Source: Anaerolineae bacterium
GTDB taxonomy: Bacteria; Chloroflexota; Anaerolineae; Aggregatilineales; J027
Assembly (NCBI GenBank): GCA_021463865.1
Contig: JAJTXY010000012.1
Coordinates: forward strand, 48,778-112,777
DNA length: 64,000 nt
Direction: 5' to 3'
Part shown: piece after piece, positions 1 to 7,747 of the stretch
How the letters are laid out: every line of letters begins with the position of its first letter
Numbering within the stretch: the stretch's first letter is position 1
Notes under the pieces: model-generated
What the model saw: only the letters and a program-made list of their open reading frames with translations
Told to the model about the DNA's origin: nothing
Database searches by the model: none
Position numbers and translations under genes: made by a program

Positions 1-1653
1 CCGGTCTTCAACCTTGAGCGGCAAAGCCATCTCTGACCGGGTATTGGGCAATTCCACATTGGGCTGCCACGGGACTTCGGTGGAGGTGGTGTCGCCTGCG
101 ATGACGGTAACACCCAGCGCGGTCACACGGCCAATCACGGAATTTGATCCAACCGCCAGTTTATGTTTTTTGGCAAGGAGGCGCTGCCCTGCCTCGCCTG
201 TGCTGGCGACCAAGACAGCATATTCTCCAAGATCATCCATTAAGAAAACTTGGGAGTGATAGTAGTCGAATTGTTCGATAATACGGTTAATAGTGCGGTT
301 CAAAACAAGACTTTGGTCGCGCAACCCGGTAATTTCGCGGCTGATTTCCGCCACAAGGTCAAGGTCACGAATACGCGCTTGCACCCTTGCCTGCAAATCA
401 TCCACCAATGTTTGGGTGCGCTCGGTAACATTATTAAACAAGGTCGCAACTCGACCAAATTCGTTGGTTTCGACAGCGGGGAGTCGGACAGTCAAATCAC
501 CGCGATTAACCCGTGCCAAGCCATCCCCAATGGTTTCAAAACGGCGAGAAATTTGAGTGGTCTCATACCACAACAAGACACCTGTGATACCGAGCAAGCC
601 AAGAAATAGGGCAGCGAATGTCCCCAGCGCCAAGCGGGTTGGGCCAGCAACTTCACTGGCTTCCATAGACACAATCACTGTCCATACTGGCTGACTGGTC
701 GTGTCCGATAGGCTGGAAAAGGGTCGTGTAATGGAAGTGGCCGCCAAATAATCGGTGTTGTTTTGGCGATACTCAATGGCTTCTTGAGGGAGATCGGCTA
801 GCAAAGTATTTGCCAGTGAACCCGTTAGTTGTTCACCATCGGAGGTCGAACGACCATAGAGTAAATCTTGTTCCGAGGCCGCAATATAATAACCATCCTC
901 ATCTACCACGTGAATAATTTCATCACTGCTTTCGCGTTCTGTAATGCCCCGAACAAGCCAATCTATATCCATATCTATCGCAAGTAGCGCAATCACATTA
1001 TTCGTTTCGTCAAGGATGGGCGTAGTCAACGTCATAATCTGCTGGAAAGGTTCTGTCGGACGGCCAGTGGCATCCCGCACTAGCACCACATCCGAAATCC
1101 AGAACTGTCCTGTGCGGCGCAATTGCAGACCCGACTGAACAAATTCTTCGCTGCGGCGATTTCTGAGATCGGATATTGACACAATCTCGATATCGCCCGT
1201 TCGCCCAGAACGCTCGACAGCCACCAATTCACGCCCACTGGTGCCGACCAATCGAATCGCGTGATAGAGAGGCCGCCCGATGAGTAGTTCGTCGAATCTC
1301 CGCGTGACCGATTCACGCGCGAGATTGTCTACCTCGCCACTGGTGCTGCGGCGGTCAAGTATATCTACAATGCTGGGCGTAATATAATTGGAGACAAGGT
1401 TGTTGAAGTCGGCTGCTACGATTTCAAACGGGGCGCTCAACTGCTCGCCGTTTTCATCCGCATGTTCGCTCAAGTCGTCGTTGACATTGTTACGCACGAC
1501 GTTGTTGATCTGGGTAGTGACAGCAATCAATATTAAGAAAGACATCACCACAAACGCCGCAATAATCATCAGCAGTTGTGTGCGGAAGGGGCGGTTAATG
1601 AACCAACGAAATGGCCCAGAACTAGAATGTGGCTGTATTTTTCGGTCTTGCAT
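1..1653 (-). CDS. Membrane sensor protein, dCache-HAMP-GAF (partial, 3' end outside window)
   Basis: The minus strand stays open from the ATG at 1651-1653 to the window edge (551 codons, no stop), so the C-terminus is missing. The N-terminal tail leads into a membrane segment at about residues 28-47. An extracytoplasmic sensor region of dCache/PDC type follows (about 55-335, with paired 'ITPSIVDIL' and 'DEDGYYIAASE' strands). A second membrane segment lies at about 341-361, then HAMP (about 362-415) and the first part of a GAF domain ending in 'TRSEMALPLKVEDR'. It is the last visible gene of a co-directional operon of GAF proteins and closely resembles its upstream neighbour. A histidine kinase or guanylate cyclase domain could follow outside the window, so the output is unknown. 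Family assignment is firm; ligand and output are not. Confidence 0.85.
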   Translation of the reverse strand, partial: MQDRKIQPHSSSGPFRWFINRPFRTQLLMIIAAFVVMSFLILIAVTTQINNVVRNNVNDDLSEHADENGEQLSAPFEIVAADFNNLVSNYITPSIVDILDRRSTSGEVDNLARESVTRRFDELLIGRPLYHAIRLVGTSGRELVAVERSGRTGDIEIVSISDLRNRRSEEFVQSGLQLRRTGQFWISDVVLVRDATGRPTEPFQQIMTLTTPILDETNNVIALLAIDMDIDWLVRGITERESSDEIIHVVDEDGYYIAASEQDLLYGRSTSDGEQLTGSLANTLLADLPQEAIEYRQNNTDYLAATSITRPFSSLSDTTSQPVWTVIVSMEASEVAGPTRLALGTFAALFLGLLGITGVLLWYETTQISRRFETIGDGLARVNRGDLTVRLPAVETNEFGRVATLFNNVTERTQTLVDDLQARVQARIRDLDLVAEISREITGLRDQSLVLNRTINRIIEQFDYYHSQVFLMDDLGEYAVLVASTGEAGQRLLAKKHKLAVGSNSVIGRVTALGVTVIAGDTTSTEVPWQPNVELPNTRSEMALPLKVEDR

Positions 1654-1682
1654 AAAAGCCTCTTAAACGCCTCAGGTGCGTC

Positions 1683-3875
1683 TTATTGGGAGGTCAATGG
1701 GTCAATGTTTAACGAAATGGTGGTTTCTGGCGTACCAAGCGCAAGGCCCAACTCCTTGACCGCCACCTGCAAAATCTGTCGAAAATCGGTTTGAATGCTC
1801 AGTTTTTGTGAAATCTCATTGAGCAGACGTTCACGCTCAATCAATTGCTGGCTTTGTTCAAACAACCGTGCATTTTCCGCCGCAATCGCAAACCGCTCCA
1901 CCAATTCTTCTGCCGTTTGCAGCATCCCTTGATTAAATTGGGCTACCTCAACGGTACATTCAATCGCACCGATCACCTCACCACGCAAAACAACTGGCAA
2001 GGCAAAAGCGATCTGATTTTCGGTTACTTTGGCTGTCACTGGTTTGCGGCGTTGGATAGCCTGCTTTTGCAAAAACGTCCAATCTTTTGTCGCGGCGGAT
2101 TGTCCCCCGGTGCTGTAGGCAAGGTCGTGATGCTGCGTAAAATATTCCTGCCATCCTTCACGCGCCACTTGTAGGCTCTGACCATCACCGTTCGCGCCAT
2201 TTAAGGATAATTCGCCAACTAACAGGCCAAACAAGCCAGTGGCAAGTTCGGTGGTCAGCGCCAAGAAAAAGCTAAAGTCGCGTTCAGAAAATGCCTCTGG
2301 CGCAACGCTGTGCATATCTAAGATGCCGATTAGCTGGTCACGTGCAAACATGGGCACGGCCAGTTGGGTGCGGGTGTGCCTAAAAATCTCATGCTTGGTA
2401 TAGGCCGGTGCTTTTTCATAATCCACCACCAAAACCGGACGGCCCAGCATGGCGGCATGGCCGATTGGCGTCTGATTATCTAGTGCAACACGATAACCCT
2501 GTACAAATAGGCGACGGCCTTGCTCACCCGTGCCAACCCGTATGACCGCACTGTTGGTGGCCTCGTCTATTAGAAATACTTGAGCATAATCTACGTTAGG
2601 ATAGTGTTGGCGCACCGAGCGCACAAATTCTTCGAGCAAAACATTCGCTTCGGAGACGGTTCGCAATAGGCTAGCTGTATCCGTAAACAGGCCGACCTGC
2701 TTGGACAGACGAGTTTGGCGTGCTTCGGCGTCCGCGACACTGTTTTGAAAGACAGTGGTCAGGTCTACAAAGGTATTATGCACCTGCCCAATTTCATCGG
2801 AACGTTTGAGAGTCGGGAAATCAGGGTCGCGTTCACTTAGGGCAAATTCCACCATCATGCGGTTTAGGCGGGACAACGGTGGGACAATTTGTTGATAGGT
2901 CAGCAGTAACCACACGGCACTCGGAACAAGCAGCAGCACAATCGCCCCACCTACCACCAAAGGAACATAAACGCTTACGAGTGGGTTGACCACTTCGGAA
3001 AAACGCATTTCCGTAACCAGAATCCACGATGTACCCCCCACCCGCCGATACGTACCAATCACGTCCGCCCGCAACAAGGGGCTTTCATAGCGTTGGGGAT
3101 CAAGCTGGGCACTGTTGTCGGACAAAGCCGGATGCCGACGGTAATTCTGGAAAACCAAGACCCCGCGCTCGCTGGTTATAAGCAACTGCCCATTCTCATC
3201 CAACAAGAAAAGGTCGGCATCGGGCAAATTTTGGAGTTCGGGTTGTTCACCAAAACCGCGCAGGATATTCGGCAGATTGTCCGTCGCCTCGCTGTCGAGG
3301 TTTTGGGTCAGCACCACATAGCCAATCTGCTGATTATCTACCTGAATCGGCACAATAATATCAAGCAGGGGTTCATTGAATGGGCCGGGATAAATTGAGC
3401 CGATAGTCGTATCGGTAATCTTGCGGCTGATAATTTCTAATGACTTCTGATTGACCTCGATATTGGCTTGACCTGCCTGTGCTACGGTAATCAGGCTTGG
3501 GTGCATCAGGCGAATACGCACAAGCGACAAGTTACTTGACCAAATACGGTCAAGGGTTTGATTCGCCTGTTGAATGGCGGAGGGATTGGTACCATTGATG
3601 TCGAGGGCCGCTTGATAGAGTGCAACGTCGTATGGTTGGGTTGCCAGATGGGTAGAAGCCGTTGTCAGGTCGTCAAGCCGCTGAGTAAATGTACTAACCT
3701 TAGTATCGGTAATGATTTTAACGGTGTCTTCTGCTTGGTTGGTTTGGGCTTGAAAGCGCAGGGTCAGGGCGATAATGCCGATAATAATTAAGGGAATCAA
3801 AATGGTCAGCAGAAAACCGAGGCTAAATTTCGCCCGCAGCGGCCAATCAAAAGGGCGGGGTAGATTACGTTCCAC
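1683..3875 (-). CDS. Membrane dCache-HAMP-GAF sensor without kinase domain
   Basis: 730 residues. Membrane helix at about 18-39, an extracytoplasmic dCache-like region to about 290, and a second membrane stretch at about 297-326. HAMP (about 328-380, 'FALSERDPDFPTLKRSDEIG') and a coiled linker lead to a clear GAF domain (about 395-560, with 'TRTQLAVPMFARDQLIGIL'). A weaker second GAF-like region and a C-terminal tail ending near 'ELGLALGTPETTISLNI' follow. There is no HisKA, HATPase, GGDEF or PP2C domain. The start is GTG at 3873-3875, preceded by AGAGGTG on the coding strand, and the upstream gene stops one base away, which suggests coupled translation. It probably senses a small extracytoplasmic ligand and relays to partners of the same operon. 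That relay is inference. Confidence 0.85.
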   Translation of the reverse strand: MERNLPRPFDWPLRAKFSLGFLLTILIPLIIIGIIALTLRFQAQTNQAEDTVKIITDTKVSTFTQRLDDLTTASTHLATQPYDVALYQAALDINGTNPSAIQQANQTLDRIWSSNLSLVRIRLMHPSLITVAQAGQANIEVNQKSLEIISRKITDTTIGSIYPGPFNEPLLDIIVPIQVDNQQIGYVVLTQNLDSEATDNLPNILRGFGEQPELQNLPDADLFLLDENGQLLITSERGVLVFQNYRRHPALSDNSAQLDPQRYESPLLRADVIGTYRRVGGTSWILVTEMRFSEVVNPLVSVYVPLVVGGAIVLLLVPSAVWLLLTYQQIVPPLSRLNRMMVEFALSERDPDFPTLKRSDEIGQVHNTFVDLTTVFQNSVADAEARQTRLSKQVGLFTDTASLLRTVSEANVLLEEFVRSVRQHYPNVDYAQVFLIDEATNSAVIRVGTGEQGRRLFVQGYRVALDNQTPIGHAAMLGRPVLVVDYEKAPAYTKHEIFRHTRTQLAVPMFARDQLIGILDMHSVAPEAFSERDFSFFLALTTELATGLFGLLVGELSLNGANGDGQSLQVAREGWQEYFTQHHDLAYSTGGQSAATKDWTFLQKQAIQRRKPVTAKVTENQIAFALPVVLRGEVIGAIECTVEVAQFNQGMLQTAEELVERFAIAAENARLFEQSQQLIERERLLNEISQKLSIQTDFRQILQVAVKELGLALGTPETTISLNIDPLTSQ

Positions 3876-3876
3876 G

Positions 3877-5559
3877 TTAATTCACCTCTACTTCAACACC
3901 GGGTTGTGCTTCAATCTCGGTGGGTACACCCAGTCGGACAAGTGTCTGGTCAGCACCAAGTGAACGATTAAACACTTGTGAGGTTACATTCACCAAACGG
4001 GCCAGATTACGCGCATCCTGCAATTCTGCCGCGACCTGACTCACAAGTTGTTCGCGCACAGCCACCCGCTGGACTTCATCAAACAAGCGAATATTTTCAA
4101 GGGCCAACGCCAAACGGTTAGTCACTTCTTTGACAAATTCGACAGTTTGGCTTGACCATCCCTCACCACTGTTTTCAAAAATAACTTCCCCAATCGTTTG
4201 AGAACCGACCATCAGCGGGACCATCATGCGCTGACCACTGCCTGTTTGATCTAACTGAGGAGCATCTGATAGGGGGGTCGTCGCAGGCTGCCAGCGGCGC
4301 AAGGTGCCTTTATCCCACTGAAAAGCGGTGAGGCGACCACTTTGAGATAGATATGACCCCCACGCCACCCCAACATTTTCTTGGCTCATACGGCTGACTT
4401 CGGCCTGATAGCGCCGTGCTGAGACATTAGCCGCCTCCATTTCTTGGCGAAGTTGTTCAAAATCTGTCCCCAATGTTTCACGTTGGAGGGCCGTCGCCAA
4501 TTGATAAGCCGCCGCTTGATAAAGTTCGACCTCTCCCTGCGTCGGAATGACATTACTCGAAAGTTGCAAATCCAGCACCCCAATACATTGACCGTCGCTG
4601 GTCAAAAGTGGGAACGCCAATTCGCTGTTGGTGGAGGGCAAAAATGCCTCACGCTGCGGTACGGACACATTCCGATTGAGATTCACCGCCAATTTGCGCC
4701 GATAGGCTTGGGCAGGGCCACTTGGGTTATCCAGATCAATGCGATAGCTCTCACGCAGCAAACGCTGACCACTGAGGCCAGTCGCGGCAGTCAGTACAAG
4801 GCGCGGTGTTTCCCCCTGCAAACGATAGATCAGTACATGGTCAACTTTTAGTTCGACCCGCATGAGGTCGGCAACGGCTTGGAGGGATTGCGAGACCAAG
4901 CGCTTTTCATTTAGCTCCGCACTAACCTTTGCCAAGCCGACAATTGACTGTTGAACGTCATCATAACGCTTGACGAACTGGGCAATATAGTCGAGAAATT
5001 GATAGATCAACACCGCTGCAAGTATCAATGAGGGATAAAAAACGGTGGCGATATTAGTAGCTAATTCACGCGAGGGAATCGGTGATTCAAATGAGTTTGA
5101 ACTGGTCTGAAAGGCCAAGGTGGTAATCGCCACGCCTGCAAAAAACAACGTTGACAGCAGCAGCCCCCTGACACCAATCAACAGGCTCGCGGTGAGGATA
5201 GGCACAATAAAAAGCAAAATGATGATGCTATCGGCACGATAATCCAGCACAAAAATCGTAAAATAGGTGATGGCAATCGCCAGCGTCATGGCGTAAGCCG
5301 CAACAGCCAAGCGGCCTATCTGCACCAACCACCCAATGCCAATCATGGCAACCGTAACGGGCAGTAACAGCAAGGTATAGGCGATTGGAATGGCGGCATT
5401 ACCTGCGAGGTCTTGGACGGCCAAAACTAAAATGGTGGCAGTGAGCAAAATAGCGATCACCACACTCAACAGTAAGATCGTGCGGGCGCGGCGCAGGTCA
5501 TCAGGGGATGTGTAGGGGTATCGGACTTGGAATAGGCTGGAGATAAAATTTGTACGCAT
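3877..5559 (-). CDS. Polytopic membrane protein with two GAF domains
   Basis: Start chosen at ATG 5557-5559, which overlaps the upstream stop as TAATG; an in-frame ATG 15 bases upstream is the alternative. About 560 residues. The first about 205 residues form five or six hydrophobic helices resembling a 7TM/MASE-like membrane sensor. A GAF domain follows (about 210-345), then a coiled stretch and a second GAF (about 370-490, with 'RMMVPLMVGSQTIGEVIF'). The C-terminal tail 'LVNVTSQVFNRSLGADQ' resembles the tails of the neighbouring genes. No catalytic output domain is visible. It is the middle gene of the array and sits one base from the next gene, so the products are likely made in similar amounts. 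Confidence 0.83.
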   Translation of the reverse strand: MRTNFISSLFQVRYPYTSPDDLRRARTILLLSVVIAILLTATILVLAVQDLAGNAAIPIAYTLLLLPVTVAMIGIGWLVQIGRLAVAAYAMTLAIAITYFTIFVLDYRADSIIILLFIVPILTASLLIGVRGLLLSTLFFAGVAITTLAFQTSSNSFESPIPSRELATNIATVFYPSLILAAVLIYQFLDYIAQFVKRYDDVQQSIVGLAKVSAELNEKRLVSQSLQAVADLMRVELKVDHVLIYRLQGETPRLVLTAATGLSGQRLLRESYRIDLDNPSGPAQAYRRKLAVNLNRNVSVPQREAFLPSTNSELAFPLLTSDGQCIGVLDLQLSSNVIPTQGEVELYQAAAYQLATALQRETLGTDFEQLRQEMEAANVSARRYQAEVSRMSQENVGVAWGSYLSQSGRLTAFQWDKGTLRRWQPATTPLSDAPQLDQTGSGQRMMVPLMVGSQTIGEVIFENSGEGWSSQTVEFVKEVTNRLALALENIRLFDEVQRVAVREQLVSQVAAELQDARNLARLVNVTSQVFNRSLGADQTLVRLGVPTEIEAQPGVEVEVN

Positions 5560-6668
5560 TACATTTCTACCCATTCATCATCATTGGCTGGCATGTGGAC
5601 GGGCGAAGACTCCTCTAGAGACTCATCGACCACGGACGGCACAAGCCGGATGAACCCCCGATCAGCCCCCAAAATACGGCTTAATTCAGCCAGCGATGTG
5701 CTTAAAATGGTTTCGACATCAGAAATTCCCTGAAACTTAGCCGTGATGGAATTGATAAACGATTGATAGCGGGCGTTACGCTGGGCTTCTTCAAATAATT
5801 GGGCATTTTGGATGCTGACAGCAATTTGGGCTGCAATTGCGGTCAAAATCTCAATCTCGGCTGCCGTAAAATGATGGACTTGAGTCAGTGCATCCAAACC
5901 CAGTGAGCCTAAAAATTGGTTTTGGACAAACAACGGCAAAATCATGACCGACTTGATACCAAACGCCATCAGGGTCTCGCGGTTTGGACCCAATTCCTCA
6001 ACCGCCTCCGCCACACTGTCAATAACAAACGGGGCAAGCGTTTCTTTTTGTTTTTCATAGACCACATACCCTGCTAATTGAATTTTTTGTCCAATCGCGC
6101 CGGTAATAGGATATTCCGCCAAAACTGTGCCATAGTCGGGGGCATGATCGTTAATCACAATCCCCACATGGTCAATCCCCTGTAGCGCCTCAACAATACT
6201 TTGACAGGCGGCCACCAGCACCGCTTCACTGGCAAGCTCGGCGCTAACTCGTTGGGCCACCTGAGAAAGCCCCTCATAGAGTTCAAGGCGTTCACGCAAA
6301 AACGAATCTGTATGTGTCCGGCTGGTAATGGTTTGTTGAAGTTGCCATTGTTGGGTCACGATTTGCGCCCATAATTGGCCTGCTTCCCAAAAAGATTCTG
6401 GATGCTGTCCGGAGAGGGTTAGCTCTAGGGTATAGCCACCAATGGGGAGAGACCAAATTTCACCATTGGAGCGAACCGAGCGAGTGGCAGATAATAGGGA
6501 GGATGTTTGAGAAATCAAACGGTGGCTAGTGAAGGACGGCCATTCGGTTTCAGCCGCCCGGAAAGCAGTTTCGATAAACTGTTCCAGACTGCTCACCTGC
6601 GCTGCTTGGGACGGTAAATCGCGGATAATGGTTCTGAGAGAAGCCAAATAAGCCAGCGCATCTTGCAT
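5559..6668 (-). CDS. Soluble GAF-domain protein
   Basis: 369 residues with no membrane segment. The N-terminal third (1-120) is unassigned. A coiled linker (about 115-150) precedes one GAF domain (about 150-300) containing 'MAFGIKSVMILPLFVQNQFLGSLGLD', a typical GAF core strand pair described here by its start at about residue 228. The C-terminal part ends with 'LAELSRILGADRGFIRL', a segment shared in outline with the tails of the two following genes and reminiscent of the start of another GAF fold. It is the first GAF gene of the operon; its stop overlaps the next start by one base (TAATG). No enzymatic domain is present. A role as cytoplasmic adaptor or sensor is inferred from composition and position. 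Confidence 0.8.
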   Translation of the reverse strand: MQDALAYLASLRTIIRDLPSQAAQVSSLEQFIETAFRAAETEWPSFTSHRLISQTSSLLSATRSVRSNGEIWSLPIGGYTLELTLSGQHPESFWEAGQLWAQIVTQQWQLQQTITSRTHTDSFLRERLELYEGLSQVAQRVSAELASEAVLVAACQSIVEALQGIDHVGIVINDHAPDYGTVLAEYPITGAIGQKIQLAGYVVYEKQKETLAPFVIDSVAEAVEELGPNRETLMAFGIKSVMILPLFVQNQFLGSLGLDALTQVHHFTAAEIEILTAIAAQIAVSIQNAQLFEEAQRNARYQSFINSITAKFQGISDVETILSTSLAELSRILGADRGFIRLVPSVVDESLEESSPVHMPANDDEWVEM

Positions 6669-6761
6669 ACGAGTTTCACCGTTTCAAACCGACTGAGTTC
6701 TCCTCAATAGGCTGTCTAATAGGATGAGGAAAAGTATTTAAAGGATTCTAGCAATAACACT

Positions 6762-7193
6762 TTATTTCCATTCCCATACCTGTTCGCCCTGTAACAGACG
6801 TTCAATCTGATAGGGGAAACGGTCAGGGTCTAGTGGTTTACCCAAAAAGCCATCAAAACCTGCTTCTTTGGCCTTGCGCATTTGTTCTTCATTCGCTTCG
6901 GCTGTGACAGCGACAACTACCGTATCACGCAGTCGTTCGTGAGCACGAACCTTTTGTAACGCTTGGTAGCCATCTTCATAGGGGAGTCGAATGTCCATCA
7001 AAATAAGATCAATGCGGGGCAGCGTATCAGCAAACTGAACGACCTGCCACCCAGATGTTTTCCACTCGCAGCGTTGGACTCCCATGAAAGCCAACATTCG
7101 GGCGATCAACACAAAATTCGGCACATTATCTTCTACCACCAGCACATGCGCTTCGCCGGGGTCAACTGAAGTGCGGTGTCTAGCATCGGTCAT
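6762..7193 (-). CDS. Single-domain response regulator
   Basis: 143 residues, essentially a CheY-like receiver only. The acidic pair is E21/D22 ('VVEDN'), the phosphoacceptor Asp is D67 in 'LILMDIRLP', the switch Thr is T97 ('VTAEA') and the conserved Lys is K119 ('GFLGKPLD'). There is no DNA-binding or enzymatic output domain. The start codon overlaps the stop of the upstream receiver gene by 4 bases (ATGA), so the two are translationally coupled. It probably acts as a phosphate sink or by protein contacts in the same pathway as the GAF sensors. The partner kinase is not in this window. Confidence 0.92.
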   Translation of the reverse strand: MTDARHRTSVDPGEAHVLVVEDNVPNFVLIARMLAFMGVQRCEWKTSGWQVVQFADTLPRIDLILMDIRLPYEDGYQALQKVRAHERLRDTVVVAVTAEANEEQMRKAKEAGFDGFLGKPLDPDRFPYQIERLLQGEQVWEWK

Positions 7194-7570
7194 ACGCTTT
7201 TTCGGCTCCTCAAATAGTGAAGAATCTGGTCTGAAAAGCGGTCAATATCTATTGGTTTAATTATATAGCCATCACAGCCAGCCTCAAGTGTGATGTCTAA
7301 ATCAGACTGCATCGCGTTGGCTGTTAGGGCCACCACCGGGATACGCTGTAGGGCCGAACTTTCACGGATCATGCGGGTGGCGGTCAAGCCGTTGATATTC
7401 GGCATACTAATATCCATCAAGATTAAGTCGGGTGGATTTTTTAAGGCCAATTGGATCCCCAATTCTGCATTATCGGCCTCCTCAAATTCATAGCCTTCTG
7501 CCAAGAGAATCCGACGCACCAACAACCGATTTTCAAAATTGTCTTCGATGTACAAAATACGTGCTGGCAT
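7190..7570 (-). CDS. Single-domain response regulator
   Basis: Start chosen at ATG 7568-7570 ('MPARILYIEDN'), which has GGGGAG about 10 bases upstream; an ATG 54 bases further up gives an unlikely extra N-terminus. About 126 residues forming a receiver domain: acidic pair in 'YIEDN', phosphoacceptor Asp in 'LILMDISMPNINGL', Thr in 'ALTANAM', Lys in 'YIIKPID'. The 'IIKPID' ending is typical of stand-alone receivers linked to hybrid kinases. First gene of the signalling operon; its stop overlaps the next receiver gene by ATGA. Two consecutive receivers without output domains suggest a phosphorelay whose kinase lies outside the window. Confidence 0.92.
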   Translation of the reverse strand: MPARILYIEDNFENRLLVRRILLAEGYEFEEADNAELGIQLALKNPPDLILMDISMPNINGLTATRMIRESSALQRIPVVALTANAMQSDLDITLEAGCDGYIIKPIDIDRFSDQILHYLRSRKSV

Positions 7571-7652
7571 TAGGTCAGAACTCCCCAGCTTGAGTACCCT
7601 ATCACAACAGATCGAAATGAACAATCGTCGTAGAATTAGTTTAACATAAATT

Positions 7653-7717
7653 TTCTATTGTGTCTGTCTTAAATCTACCGAATTTCGCTTGATTTGCCAA
7701 ACAGACACAATAGAAAT
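7653..7717. repeat. 16-bp perfect inverted repeat, 33-base spacer
   Basis: TTTCTATTGTGTCTGT at 7653-7668 is matched exactly by its reverse complement at 7702-7717. The repeat lies between the stop of the transglutaminase gene (7748) and the start of the receiver gene (7570), both on the minus strand. The spacer is long for an intrinsic terminator and no T-run follows on either strand. It could be a regulatory site for the signalling operon or a transcript-end structure. Confidence 0.75.
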
Positions 7718-7747
7718 TTCACAGAAAATTCACGCGGGGAGGAGAGT

